Source: a bacterium (GTDB lineage Bacteria > Fidelibacterota > Marinisomatia > Marinisomatales > UBA1611). From it: a DNA stretch of 47,015 nt. The DNA is taken from the NCBI GenBank assembly GCA_004321745.1, contig SGYO01000004.1, positions 1-47,015 of the forward strand. Direction: 5' to 3'. Under the pieces are notes generated by a model, which worked only from the letters and a program-made list of their open reading frames with translations, was not told the DNA's origin and searched no databases. Shown here one piece after another: positions 8,190-17,406 of the stretch. The position numbers and the translations under genes are program-made. Each line of letters opens with the position of its first letter. Position 1 is the first letter of the stretch.

Positions 8190-8335
8190 TAATTCACCAA
8201 GGTTTCCTGACTTATGTAGTGTCATCTAATTTTACCTTCTCTCCAAATTTGGAAATGGCAATTAAAAATTAGTATTCTACAAATACAGTAGCGGGGACTG
8301 TGCCTGATTCCAACAAGCTTCCCTTTAGTAAACAA
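8190..8335 (-). promoter_or_regulatory. Cobalamin (adenosylcobalamin/B12) riboswitch
   Basis: Read on the minus strand, the conserved core is present in order: AAAGGGAAGC (8317-8326), GGAATCAGGCACAG (8297-8310), the B12-box-associated CCCCGCTACTGTA (8284-8296), a variable arm, then AAGTCAGGAAACCTTGG (8197-8213), the counterpart of the usual GCCAGGAGACC. The ends are approximate. It precedes the propeller gene, whose Shine-Dalgarno GGGAG (8161-8165) sits in the loop of a short ACTTT/AAAGT hairpin, suggesting translational control. In known examples ligand binding lowers expression. Confidence 0.88.
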
Positions 8336-8449
8336 ATTTTAGAATTGAAATTAACTAAACAAAAATCATAAATGAAACATTGTATATGATATTTTTTTTA
8401 AAAGGTATTGTTAAATTTTAATTAATAAACAACTACTTTGTCAGGGCTA

Positions 8450-9184
8450 ATGATAAGAAAAAATTTTGTGATAAGATCTTTAGTAGCGCCATGTTACTCA
8501 AAACCATCTTTTTTTTCAGCAAAAATTACTGAGGCTGTATTTGGAGAAACAGTTGAAGTACTTGAGGTAAAGGATAGCTGGATACATATAAAACAGAAGG
8601 ATGATTATAAAAGTTGGTTGAAAAACTTTTATGGTACTTTTGAAGAGAATCCAATAGAATGTGATTACATTGTGATTGATAAATATCCTTTATTATTTGG
8701 CAACAAAATCTTCAAGAAAAATCAATTATATAAGACTATTAATGGTCATAATTATGACTTTAGGAAAAAGCCAATAAGAATTGGCGCAATAAATGAATTT
8801 GAACAAGTGCTTAGTTATGCAAAAAGTTTAATTGGATGTCCTTACAGGTGGGGTGGTAAAACTTCGGGAGGATTTGACTGTTCAGGATTTGTTCAGACTA
8901 TCTTTTTATTAACTGGCATGCTGCTTCCAAGGGATTCTTGGCAGCAATCAGAAAAATTTAATCATGCAATTATTGATGGGAAAACAAGCAAACCTGGCGA
9001 TCTGCATTTTTTTGGAAGTGATGGTAAAATATCTCATGTTGGTATTTCTACAGGAGGTTACAATTTAATTCATTGTCAAGGGTGGGTTAAAGAGGAGTCT
9101 TTTGAAGATATAGATTCCGCAAACAAAAAATTAGCAGATATGTACATGCATACTTGTTCAGTTGAATTAAATTCAGCGCGATGA
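8450..9184 (+). CDS. NlpC/P60-family cysteine peptidase with SH3-like N-terminus
   Basis: A probable cell-wall endopeptidase or amidase cutting peptidoglycan stem peptides. The 244-residue protein has an N-terminal SH3b-like region (about 8-60, AVFGETVEVLEVKDSWIHI) and a C-terminal NlpC/P60 domain (about 115-235). The catalytic triad is visible as C144 in GGFDCSGFVQ, H196 in KISHVGI and H208 in NLIHCQ. No signal peptide is seen, which is odd for a wall enzyme. I start at ATG 8450, five bases after AGGG, rather than at an in-frame TTG 12 bases upstream. The stop overlaps the HNH gene start (ATGA). Confidence 0.9.
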   Translation: MIRKNFVIRSLVAPCYSKPSFFSAKITEAVFGETVEVLEVKDSWIHIKQKDDYKSWLKNFYGTFEENPIECDYIVIDKYPLLFGNKIFKKNQLYKTINGHNYDFRKKPIRIGAINEFEQVLSYAKSLIGCPYRWGGKTSGGFDCSGFVQTIFLLTGMLLPRDSWQQSEKFNHAIIDGKTSKPGDLHFFGSDGKISHVGISTGGYNLIHCQGWVKEESFEDIDSANKKLADMYMHTCSVELNSAR

Positions 9185-9720
9185 AAACAAAATTTTCTAA
9201 TAATAACTTATTAAGTAGCGCAGTACTTGTGTTAAATGCGAATTATTCTCCGATGACTGTCTGCACTGCTAAAAGAGCTATATCGCTATATTTTTTAGAT
9301 AAAATTGATATACTATCAAACTATGATGAAAGTATCAGTAGTCCATCTTTATCGTTAGAGTTGCCAAGCGTCATAAAAATAAGGACTTATGTAAAAAATA
9401 ATAATATGGCAGTTGAAATTAGTAGAAAAAATGTCCTAATCAGAGATAATTATGAGTGTCAATATTGTGGTAAAAAAAGTAAATCGTTAACTGTGGATCA
9501 TATAATTCCAAAATTTAGGAATGGCCAAGATACTTGGGAAAATCTCGTTGCTGCTTGCAAAAACTGTAATCAGGCGAAAGGTGAAAAAACTCCTGAGGAA
9601 GCAAATATGCCACTAATAAGGAGACCAAAAAGGCCAAATAGGATTCATTATTTTCAAAGGTTAGTTAGGAAAAAGCAAGCTGATTGGCGCCCTTATTTAT
9701 TTATGGAACCTTTGAATTAA
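9181..9720 (+). CDS. HNH endonuclease-fold protein
   Basis: A 179-residue protein with a central HNH nuclease fold (about 87-140): zinc-binding pairs C93-x2-C96 and C126-x2-C129, the VDHIIP motif with H107, and N121 in ENLVAAC. It resembles the widely conserved stand-alone HNH proteins (COG1403) of uncertain role found in many chromosomes, rather than a homing or phage enzyme. It is coupled to the NlpC/P60 gene by ATGA and followed within six bases by trpS, so it is part of the housekeeping operon. Confidence 0.88.
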   Translation: MKTKFSNNNLLSSAVLVLNANYSPMTVCTAKRAISLYFLDKIDILSNYDESISSPSLSLELPSVIKIRTYVKNNNMAVEISRKNVLIRDNYECQYCGKKSKSLTVDHIIPKFRNGQDTWENLVAACKNCNQAKGEKTPEEANMPLIRRPKRPNRIHYFQRLVRKKQADWRPYLFMEPLN

Positions 9721-9726
9721 TATTTT

Positions 9727-10707
9727 ATGAGCAAAATCAAAAAAAGAGTTCTAAGTGGTATCCAACCTTCTGGAAAATTACATCTGGGTAATTATTTTGG
9801 TATGATGTCTAGAATGATTAATTATCAAGATGAAAACGATTTGTTTTGTTTCATTGTTAATTATCATGCACTAACAACCATTCAAAATAAAGCTGAACTT
9901 GAAAAAAATACTATAAATGCTGCCTTAGATTTTTTAGCTCTAGGCATGGATCCAGAAAAATCTACTTTTTGGGTACAGTCTGATGTGCCACAGGTAACAG
10001 AACTAACATGGCTTTTATCAAATATGGCTGGAGTAGGTCTGATGGAAAGATCAACATCCTACAAAGATAAAATTGATAAAGGACTCAGTCCCCATATGGG
10101 TCTTTTCTCGTACCCAATATTAATGGCTGCTGATATTTTACTTTATGGTAGCGAGATAGTGCCAGTTGGCAAGGACCAGACGCAGCATCTTGAAATTACA
10201 AGGGACATAGCAATGAGATTTAACAATATTTATGGTAAAGGTTTATTAGTGGTTCCTAGTCCAGATATTAATGAGGACACAATGTTAGTTCCGGGCATTG
10301 ATGGTCAAAAAATGAGCAAATCTTACGCTAATACGATCCCGATTTTTGCTGATGAAAAATTAATTAAAAAGTCAGTTATGTCTATTACAACAGATTCAGC
10401 TGGTATTAATGAACCTAAAGATAAAGATTCGCCATTATTCAAAATATATTCTCTATTCTTAAATTCTGAAGAGAAAAATATCTTAAGCGACAGGTATGAT
10501 ACCCCTGGTTTAAAGTATGGTGATGTAAAAAAAGAATTACTGAGTAAGATCATCCAGTATTTTTCTCCTTACAGAGAAAAAAGGGAATACTTATTAAAGA
10601 ATATTGATCAGGTTCATAGCCTTTTGGATCTTGGTAGAGATAAAGCTTCAAAAGTCGCTGATGAATATATCAAAAAAATTAGAGACGCTATGGGACTTAA
10701 CTACTAA
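9727..10707 (+). CDS. trpS: Tryptophan--tRNA ligase
   Basis: Charges tRNA-Trp with tryptophan in the cytoplasm. The 326-residue class I synthetase has the usual bacterial length. The HIGH-like motif is GKLHLGNY (16-23) and the KMSKS loop is GQKMSKS (193-199). VGKDQTQHLEITRDIA is the typical central segment. The following scpA ORF can be read 100 bases into trpS in another frame, but its real start is just after the trpS stop. Confidence 0.97.
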   Translation: MSKIKKRVLSGIQPSGKLHLGNYFGMMSRMINYQDENDLFCFIVNYHALTTIQNKAELEKNTINAALDFLALGMDPEKSTFWVQSDVPQVTELTWLLSNMAGVGLMERSTSYKDKIDKGLSPHMGLFSYPILMAADILLYGSEIVPVGKDQTQHLEITRDIAMRFNNIYGKGLLVVPSPDINEDTMLVPGIDGQKMSKSYANTIPIFADEKLIKKSVMSITTDSAGINEPKDKDSPLFKIYSLFLNSEEKNILSDRYDTPGLKYGDVKKELLSKIIQYFSPYREKREYLLKNIDQVHSLLDLGRDKASKVADEYIKKIRDAMGLNY

Positions 10708-10708
10708 A

Positions 10709-11431
10709 ATGTATAAGGTTCAACTAAATAATTTTGAAGGGCCTATAGATCTCCTGTTATATTTTATAAGGAGGGACGAATTAGACGTATATGACATCCC
10801 AATTTCTAAAATCACCAAGGAGTTTATTCATACAATTGAAGAATGGAAAAAGATGAATTTACATGTAGCTGGTGATTTCATAGTAATGGCATCTACTTTA
10901 ATGCGAATTAAAGCAAAATTATTGCTTCCAAGACCAGAGCTTGATGAGGAGGGAGTAATTATTGATCCTAGAACTGAATTAATACAGCAGCTTGTAGAAT
11001 ACAAAAGGTTTAAAAATGCAGCAGAATTATTGAATAATCTTTCGGCCGAAAGAGAATCAAACTTTCCAAGGCAGCTAAAACCTATAATTAAAAATGAAAC
11101 ATTTGATGATAATGAAAACATTATAATAAATGCTTCCCTTTTCGATCTAGCTAGAGTATTTAAAAATGCAATTGACAATATGCCTGTTGTTTCTCAATTT
11201 GAATTGTCTAGAGAACCAGTAAAACTAGAAGAGCAAAAAGATTTTATTTTTAAACATTTTGATGGAGATGGAAAATTAAAGTTTTCAATTATTTTAAATA
11301 AATTGGATACACGGATGAAGATTGTTGTAACATTCTTAGCAGTATTAGATTTAGTTAGGGAAGGTTTATGCAATATTAACCAAGAAAAAGTTTTTGGAGA
11401 ATTAGAGCTGCAGAGAGTTACTACTGCTTAA
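10709..11431 (+). CDS. scpA: Segregation and condensation protein A
   Basis: ScpA is the kleisin that bridges the SMC dimer and, with ScpB, forms the bacterial condensin that organises and segregates the chromosome. The 240-residue protein starts MYKVQLNNFEGPIDLLLYFI and continues ELDVYDIPISKIT, the hallmark N-terminus; TLMRIKAKLLLPRP follows. The C-terminal winged helix (about 170-235) contains IVVTFLAVLDLVREG. I use the ATG at 10709, one base past the trpS stop; an open frame extends upstream to 10604 but those residues are not ScpA-like. scpB follows after six bases. Confidence 0.95.
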   Translation: MYKVQLNNFEGPIDLLLYFIRRDELDVYDIPISKITKEFIHTIEEWKKMNLHVAGDFIVMASTLMRIKAKLLLPRPELDEEGVIIDPRTELIQQLVEYKRFKNAAELLNNLSAERESNFPRQLKPIIKNETFDDNENIIINASLFDLARVFKNAIDNMPVVSQFELSREPVKLEEQKDFIFKHFDGDGKLKFSIILNKLDTRMKIVVTFLAVLDLVREGLCNINQEKVFGELELQRVTTA

Positions 11432-11437
11432 TTAATT

Positions 11438-12061
11438 ATGAAAGAAAAAGAATTAGATAAAATAATTGAATCACTATTGTTTGCTAGTTCAGATCCTTTA
11501 AGTCAAACATTATTAAATCAGGTTTTCGATAAGCCATTTCCAAATTTAAATAAAACTGTAAATAGGCTAAATGGATTCTATCATAAACATGAAAAACCGT
11601 ATCGTATTGATAAAATTGCAGGAGGTTATCAATTGGTTACTGAACCAGAATTTGAAATTTGGATTCGTAGACTTCTCGGAAAATCAAATAAGTTAATTTT
11701 ATCAGCTGCTGCTTTAGATACATTAGCAATAATTGCTTACAAACAACCCATTGGCAGATATGACGTTGAAGCAATTAGGGGGGTTGACTCATCTGGTGTG
11801 ATAAAAACACTTCTTTCTCGGAATTTAATAGTAATAAAAGGCCGTGGAGATGGACCAGGTAGGCCTTTGTTATATTCAACGACCAAACTCTTTTTAGAAA
11901 AATTTGGTTTAAATAGGCTTTCTGATATGCCAAAACTAAAAGAAGTTTCAGAAATAATTGAGTCTGACCCTAGTCTCGGAGAGCAAATAACTGCTTTTGA
12001 GGACAAAGATATAAAAAATAAAAAAAGTAGCGATGAAGAGGTGTCTGATGCGGTTGAATAA
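11438..12061 (+). CDS. scpB: Segregation and condensation protein B
   Basis: Partner of ScpA in the SMC-ScpAB complex. The 207-residue protein has two winged-helix domains: an N-terminal one (about 5-85, IIESLLFASSDPLS) and a second (about 90-165) containing AALDTLAIIAYKQPIGRYDVEAIRGVDS, the family signature, then GRPLLYSTTKLFLEKFGL. The charged C-terminal tail (about 180-207) is likely disordered. It overlaps rluB by 14 bases in another frame. Confidence 0.95.
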   Translation: MKEKELDKIIESLLFASSDPLSQTLLNQVFDKPFPNLNKTVNRLNGFYHKHEKPYRIDKIAGGYQLVTEPEFEIWIRRLLGKSNKLILSAAALDTLAIIAYKQPIGRYDVEAIRGVDSSGVIKTLLSRNLIVIKGRGDGPGRPLLYSTTKLFLEKFGLNRLSDMPKLKEVSEIIESDPSLGEQITAFEDKDIKNKKSSDEEVSDAVE

Positions 12062-12752
12062 GTTTTTAGCTAGATCAGGTGTTGCATCAAGAAGAAGGTC
12101 AGATGAGCTAATTAGAATGGCAATGACGACTGTTAATAATAAAATAATTTTAGATCCAGCATATAATGTACAAGAATCAGATATAATTAAATTTGATGGC
12201 AGGTTGATTAAAATAGATGAAGAGAAGATTGTCATTGCTTTTCATAAGCCAAAAAATGTTATAACCTCTGTATCAGATCCTTTTGGAAGAAAAACTGTAA
12301 TGCATTTTATTAAATCAAATAAGCGCTTAGCGCCTATAGGTAGATTGGATAAAGATACAACAGGATTACTTTTTTTGACAAACGATGGTGATTTACATCA
12401 ATATTTAACTCACCCTAAAAATCAAATACCAAGACAGTACGATGTATTTTTAGAAAAAATTATAGATTCCACTAAGCTTAAACTCTTATATAGAGGTCTT
12501 AGCATAGGCGAAGGTGAAATAGGAAGAGCTAAAGTTATAAGTCAAGTAATCGTAAAGGGCAGGTGTAAAGCAAGGTTAGAACTTAAACAAGGTAAAAAAC
12601 GAGAGATAAAAAGAATTTTTAGGTCTTTGAAGATTAAGCTATTTAGCTTGCATAGAATTAGTTATGGAGAGGTAAGACTTGGTAATTTAAAAGAGGGTGA
12701 ATATAGATATTTAAATGAAAATGAAATTAATGGTTTAAAAAGAAAATTTTAA
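12048..12752 (+). CDS. rluB: RsuA/RluB-family rRNA pseudouridine synthase
   Basis: Isomerises a uridine of 23S (RluB) or 16S (RsuA) rRNA to pseudouridine. The 234-residue protein starts with an S4 RNA-binding domain (MRLNKFLARSGVASRRRSDE, about 1-60), then the catalytic domain with D101 in GRLDKDTTGLLFLTNDG and a C-terminal KKREIKRIFRSL motif. The scpB-rluB-cmk-rpsA order seen in many genomes favours RluB over RsuA. I start at ATG 12048, which gives the usual MRLNKFL N-terminus; an ATG five codons upstream (12033) is possible. Confidence 0.88.
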   Translation: MRLNKFLARSGVASRRRSDELIRMAMTTVNNKIILDPAYNVQESDIIKFDGRLIKIDEEKIVIAFHKPKNVITSVSDPFGRKTVMHFIKSNKRLAPIGRLDKDTTGLLFLTNDGDLHQYLTHPKNQIPRQYDVFLEKIIDSTKLKLLYRGLSIGEGEIGRAKVISQVIVKGRCKARLELKQGKKREIKRIFRSLKIKLFSLHRISYGEVRLGNLKEGEYRYLNENEINGLKRKF

Positions 12753-12833
12753 TTTTAATGTTAATAATTTTTCATATTTTGCCAATGACTAATTTTTCTA
12801 GTAAGTTCGCCGGCTTATTGAGAGTTAAAAAAA

Positions 12834-13508
12834 ATGATAGTTGCTATTGATGGACCTGCCGCTTCGGGAAAAAGCACCGCAGCAATAGGAGTAGCCAAAG
12901 CATTAAACATTACTCATCTTGATACAGGTGCAATGTATAGAGCTATAACTTATGGTTTATTAAAAAATAAAATTGAATTTACTGATTTGGATGGTGTGGA
13001 AGCATACTTAGAAAGTGTGAATTTGAAATTTTTTAAAAATGACAATGTTACAAAGCTTTTGCTTAATAATTCAGATATAACTGAAAACATTAGATCTAAT
13101 AGTATCAATGGAAATGTTAGTGAAGTGAGTGCAATAAAGATAGTAAGAGATTTTATGGTGAAGTTTCAAAGAGAAATGTCTTGTGATATTGATTGTGTCT
13201 TAGAAGGCAGAGATATTGGAACAGTTGTTTTTCCTAATGCTGATTTTAAATTTTTTATTATTGCCAGTGATGAGGCTAGAGCAAACAGACGGCTTGATGA
13301 TTTGATAAAAGTTGGAGATAAAAATCCTGGTGATTTTGAGATTGTTCTGGAAGAATTGATTACAAGAGACTATAAAGATTCAACTAGAGATCATTCTCCA
13401 TTAAAGAAAGCAGATGATGCTCTTGAAATTGATACAACACATTTAACGATCAATGAGGTGGTGGATAAAATCGTAAATACAGTTAACCAAAAAAGGACAT
13501 TATATTAA
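12834..13508 (+). CDS. cmk: Cytidylate kinase
   Basis: Phosphorylates CMP and dCMP to the diphosphates. The 224-residue protein begins MIVAIDGPAASGKST with a Walker A P-loop at 7-14, followed by LDTGAMYRAITYGLL, the NMP-binding region, and the EGRDIGTVVFPNADFKFFI motif. SRDHSPL-like Arg/Asp residues appear as TRDHSPLKKADDA. Length is standard. It overlaps rpsA by one base, the common cmk-rpsA arrangement. Confidence 0.96.
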   Translation: MIVAIDGPAASGKSTAAIGVAKALNITHLDTGAMYRAITYGLLKNKIEFTDLDGVEAYLESVNLKFFKNDNVTKLLLNNSDITENIRSNSINGNVSEVSAIKIVRDFMVKFQREMSCDIDCVLEGRDIGTVVFPNADFKFFIIASDEARANRRLDDLIKVGDKNPGDFEIVLEELITRDYKDSTRDHSPLKKADDALEIDTTHLTINEVVDKIVNTVNQKRTLY

Positions 13509-15412
13509 TGTTAAATGAAATAACCAATGAAAATGCAGTTGAAGAGGTAGAGAATTCTCGTATTGGAGAAAACGATACCAGTGTAGGGGATACTACACCT
13601 ACTGTTGACCAAAAAGAAATTAAAGATTACTTAAGCAGTTCATTATTTGAGGATGTTAAATCAATATCATCTGATGATCTTGGTACTCAAGATGAAGATG
13701 CATCAGAAGCGAAAGAACTTAGTGAAGCATATTCAAATACGTTAGTTGATATTTCTGAACATCAACTTATTAATGGTAGAGTAGTGGGAATGAATGATAG
13801 GGATGTATTAATTGACATCGGATTCAAATCTGAAGGATTAATTGATAGAAGTGAATTTAATGAGGATAGTTTACCATCTATTGGTGATCAAGTGGAAGTA
13901 TACTTAGAATATCTTGAGGACTCTAGTGGTAATACTATTTTATCCAAAGAGAAGGCTGACTTTATGCTTAGGTGGAGAAGCCTTCGTAAGGCATATGATG
14001 AAGAAGAAATAATCTCAGGTAAAATAATTAGAAGAATTAAAGGTGGTATGATTGTTGACTTGGGGGTAGTTCAAGCATTTTTACCAGGATCGCAATTAGA
14101 CGTGAGACCTATTACTGATTTTGATATTTATGTAGATAAAGAAATAGACCTTAGAATTGTGAAATTAAATGAGGCCAGGAAAAATATCGTTGTATCTCAT
14201 AAAATGATTATCGAAGAAAGCTTAGTAGAGCAACGTCAGGCTTTATTTGAAGAAATTGAAATTGGTTCAATTATGGACGGTAGAGTTAAGAATATTACTG
14301 ATTTCGGAGTATTTGTTGATTTAGGTGGTATAGATGGATTACTTCATATTACTGATTTATCATGGGGAAGAGTGAATCATCCATCAGAGATGATCGAGTT
14401 GAATGATGACATTACTGTAAAGGTTATTGAATATGATCCAGAAAGAAAACGAGTTTCTCTTGGTTTGAAACAATTAACCCCGCACCCATGGGAAGAAGTT
14501 GAAGTAAAATACCCAATTGGTTCAGTAGTTAAAGGTACCATTGTAAGCTTAACTAACTATGGAGCTTTTATTGAAATCGAACCCGGAGTGGAGGGCCTTA
14601 TCCATGTATCTGAAATTTCTTGGACGCGTCATGTGAAAAACCCATCTGAGGAATATTCTATGGGTGATAACGTAGAAGCGAAGGTTATTTCTATAGACTC
14701 TGATGAAAGGAAAATAAGTTTAGGAGTTAAACAATTAACACCAGATCCTTGGGATGCAATTGAGCAGGAGTTTGAAGTAGGTAGTAAATACAAAGGTAAA
14801 GTTCAAAATCTAACTCAATTTGGTGCTTTTGTCGAATTGAAAGAGGGCATTGATGGGCTCATTCATGTCTCAGATTTATCTTGGACTAAAGTTATTAGAC
14901 ATGCTAAGAATGTGTTGGAAAAAGATCAAGAAGTGGAAGTTGTCATCTTGGAAGTTTCTAGAGAAAATAGAAAAATTTCCCTTGGTATGAAACAACTGCA
15001 AGATGATCCATGGCAAAGTATAGTAGAGTATTTTGAATCTGGTAAAGAGGTTAGCGGAGAGATAATTAGAATCTTAGATAAAGGAATAATTATTCAACTA
15101 GAAATGGAAGTTGAGGGTATAATTCCATTTGGCAAAATGTCGAAAAAAGATCGGAGAGCGCTCGCAAGCCAATACGAGGTAGGAGCAAACTTATCTGGTA
15201 TCGTCATGAAAGTGTCGCCTGAAGACAAAAAGATAATTCTTTTTAAAGAAGAATTAGCTGGTGGTGGTAGTACACAATCAGCAACAGATGAAGTAAAAGA
15301 TTATTTAAAGAACCAACAAGTAGATACTGGCGGTAAAATAGACATTCCCCAAGAACTTCTAGATAATGCTAAGGATGCTGAAAAGGAAGATAGGCCATCT
15401 GACCCTGATTAA
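13508..15412 (+). CDS. rpsA: 30S ribosomal protein S1
   Basis: Binds mRNA on the small subunit and helps start translation on messages with weak Shine-Dalgarno sequences, which are frequent in this window. The 634-residue protein has six S1 (OB-fold) domains at about 85-148, 167-232, 252-321, 338-408, 425-495 and 511-580; domains 3-5 carry the repeated GLLHI/GLIHVSDLSW signature. The first about 80 residues are acidic and low in complexity, longer than the E. coli N-terminus. The start overlaps the cmk stop by one base. Confidence 0.95.
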   Translation: MLNEITNENAVEEVENSRIGENDTSVGDTTPTVDQKEIKDYLSSSLFEDVKSISSDDLGTQDEDASEAKELSEAYSNTLVDISEHQLINGRVVGMNDRDVLIDIGFKSEGLIDRSEFNEDSLPSIGDQVEVYLEYLEDSSGNTILSKEKADFMLRWRSLRKAYDEEEIISGKIIRRIKGGMIVDLGVVQAFLPGSQLDVRPITDFDIYVDKEIDLRIVKLNEARKNIVVSHKMIIEESLVEQRQALFEEIEIGSIMDGRVKNITDFGVFVDLGGIDGLLHITDLSWGRVNHPSEMIELNDDITVKVIEYDPERKRVSLGLKQLTPHPWEEVEVKYPIGSVVKGTIVSLTNYGAFIEIEPGVEGLIHVSEISWTRHVKNPSEEYSMGDNVEAKVISIDSDERKISLGVKQLTPDPWDAIEQEFEVGSKYKGKVQNLTQFGAFVELKEGIDGLIHVSDLSWTKVIRHAKNVLEKDQEVEVVILEVSRENRKISLGMKQLQDDPWQSIVEYFESGKEVSGEIIRILDKGIIIQLEMEVEGIIPFGKMSKKDRRALASQYEVGANLSGIVMKVSPEDKKIILFKEELAGGGSTQSATDEVKDYLKNQQVDTGGKIDIPQELLDNAKDAEKEDRPSDPD

Positions 15413-15439
15413 ATTCATCCTTTTTTTTAATTTGAAATA

Positions 15440-16414
15440 ATGGTTAAAATAAGTTTTTTTACTACATTTTTCAAAAACATTGCATTCCCTGTTGGTGCTT
15501 TTCTTCTTGCTATGTTACTATGGTTATTTGTAGTTAGCGGTGATCAATACACAATGATGCTAGATTTACCCATCGAAGCTCGTAATCTAAATTCTCAAAA
15601 GACATATTTAGAAGAAGTTCCCGGTTATGCTTCAGTCATTTTAAAAGGAAAAGGAAGAGATCTTTTTAAAAGTTATGTTTTGCAAAACTATTCTGACATT
15701 AAATTGGTCTTGGATTTAGATGGTATTTCTCAAGAGTATGAATTTATTTTGAATGATTATTTTGAAAAAAACCCTCGTAAAGTTGTAATTCCGCCATCGC
15801 ATAATGTTAGCTTCATTGAAGTAGTTTATCCAAATCGAATTAATATAAGATTAGATGAGGTTATGGAGAAAAAAGTTCCTATTATATCCAATATTCAGAG
15901 TTTAGTAAAAGATGGTTATCTTCAAATTGGAAATACCCAATTTGAGCCAGACAGTTTGATTATTATAGGTCCTAAAGTAGAATTAAATAAGATTAATGAA
16001 GTTCATACAGCGAAAGACACATTATTTAACTTGTCAAAAAGCAATAGAGGTACGATTGATTTAATTTCACAAAACAGATTAATTAAATTTTCACTAAAAA
16101 AAATTAATTATTTTCTTGATGTACAACAGATAAGTGAGCGTATAATAGTTGATATTCCTGTTAAAGTTATAAATAAGGTAAGAGGTATAAGAGTCTTTCC
16201 GTCCCCACAAACTGTATCACTAACAGTGGTTGGAGGAGTGAATAAAATCGCAGAAATAAAACCTAACGATATATCAGTAATTGTTGATTTTAATTCATGG
16301 AAGCTTGAAAAAAACTTTTATACTCCAAAAATAGCTGTCCCATTTGACATTCTGAATTGGAAAGATTTATCCCCAAGAACTATAGAGCTTGGCGTAGCAA
16401 GGGAGTCAAAATGA
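15440..16414 (+). CDS. YbbR-like domain membrane protein
   Basis: A 324-residue protein with one N-terminal membrane helix (about 15-33, PVGAFLLAMLLWLFVVSG) and an extracytoplasmic part with YbbR repeats: LPIEARNL, VILKGKGRDL, VYPNRINIRLDEVMEKKVPI, LIIIGPKVELNKI and DIPVKVIN are typical strands. In Firmicutes the relative CdaR regulates the diadenylate cyclase CdaA; in this lineage YbbR proteins are widespread but their role is unproven, and no dacA is in the window. It is coupled to tsaD by ATGA. Confidence 0.82.
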   Translation: MVKISFFTTFFKNIAFPVGAFLLAMLLWLFVVSGDQYTMMLDLPIEARNLNSQKTYLEEVPGYASVILKGKGRDLFKSYVLQNYSDIKLVLDLDGISQEYEFILNDYFEKNPRKVVIPPSHNVSFIEVVYPNRINIRLDEVMEKKVPIISNIQSLVKDGYLQIGNTQFEPDSLIIIGPKVELNKINEVHTAKDTLFNLSKSNRGTIDLISQNRLIKFSLKKINYFLDVQQISERIIVDIPVKVINKVRGIRVFPSPQTVSLTVVGGVNKIAEIKPNDISVIVDFNSWKLEKNFYTPKIAVPFDILNWKDLSPRTIELGVARESK

Positions 16415-17406
16415 TAATATTAGGTATAGAGACTTCCTGTGATGAAACGGCGGTTTCAGTTTGTATGGATGGTAAAATACTATCAAATATTGTAGGTTCT
16501 CAATTAATTCATTCTAATTTTGGTGGAGTAGTTCCAGAAGTTGCTTCAAGAGAACATGAAAGACTGTTAAATGACCTGACTGTTAAAGCTATTGATTCAG
16601 CCAAAATAAGCATAAATGTGATTGATGGTATTGCAGTAACTAATGGCCCTGGCTTAGCTGGAGCATTACTTACAGGTGTTAGTTTTGCTAAAGGATTAGC
16701 AATCGGTCTGGGAATTGAAATAGTATCAATAAATCATTTAGAGGCGCATATTATCGCTAATTTATTGGATAGAGATGATATTAATTACCCTTTTTTATGT
16801 TTATTGGTATCTGGAGGGCACACTCAATTATGGTTGATAAAAAAAATGGATGATTACACATTGCTAGGAGAAACTAGAGATGATGCAGCTGGAGAAGCGT
16901 TTGACAAAGGCGCTAGAATTTTAGGATTGGGTTATCCTGGTGGCCCAGAAATTGAAAAATGCGCTCAATTTGGCGATAGTAATCTAGTTAAGTTTCCCAG
17001 AGCATTTATTAATTCCCGTACAATTGAATTTAGTTTTAGTGGTTTAAAAACTTCCTTGCTTTATTATATGGATTCATTTCAAGAGACTAATGAATGTACT
17101 TTAAACGATGTAGCCGCAAGTTATCAAAGTGCCATAATTGATTGCTTGGTTGCTAAAATGAAATTGGCAACCAAGTTAACTAGTGTAAATACAATTTCTA
17201 TAGCAGGTGGTGTAGCAAAAAATAAATTCTTAAGACAATCAATTGATAAAAATTTATCTGATAAAAACATAATTTTTCCTGATTTAAAATATTGCACTGA
17301 TAACGCGGCCATGATTAGTTACCTTGGAGAGAAAAAATTTCAAATGGGTAAGAAAACTAATCTTGATTTTAGCATAAAACCAAATTTCAAAAACAACTTA
17401 GATTGA
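16411..17406 (+). CDS. tsaD: tRNA N6-adenosine threonylcarbamoyltransferase TsaD
   Basis: Transfers the threonylcarbamoyl group to A37 of ANN-decoding tRNAs (t6A). The 331-residue protein begins MIILGIETSCDETAVSV, with SNFGGVVPEVASREHERLL, the metal-binding NHLEAH motif (H109 and H113), VSGGHTQLWLI and the late GGVAKNKFLR. I use ATG 16411, which overlaps the YbbR gene stop (ATGA); an upstream in-frame ATG at 16357 would add residues unlike TsaD. Length matches the family. Confidence 0.97.
   Translation: MIILGIETSCDETAVSVCMDGKILSNIVGSQLIHSNFGGVVPEVASREHERLLNDLTVKAIDSAKISINVIDGIAVTNGPGLAGALLTGVSFAKGLAIGLGIEIVSINHLEAHIIANLLDRDDINYPFLCLLVSGGHTQLWLIKKMDDYTLLGETRDDAAGEAFDKGARILGLGYPGGPEIEKCAQFGDSNLVKFPRAFINSRTIEFSFSGLKTSLLYYMDSFQETNECTLNDVAASYQSAIIDCLVAKMKLATKLTSVNTISIAGGVAKNKFLRQSIDKNLSDKNIIFPDLKYCTDNAAMISYLGEKKFQMGKKTNLDFSIKPNFKNNLD

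Noticed and set aside
9181-9720. HNH gene as a homing endonuclease or defence nuclease
   Set aside because: It is embedded and translationally coupled in a housekeeping operon and resembles the conserved stand-alone COG1403 type; no intron, intein or defence partner is nearby.
10604-10708. Longer N-terminus for scpA overlapping trpS
   Set aside because: The extra residues do not resemble ScpA, and the ATG at 10709 gives the standard N-terminus right after the trpS stop.
12033-12047. Upstream ATG of rluB
   Set aside because: It adds five residues before the usual MRLNKFL start; possible but less typical.
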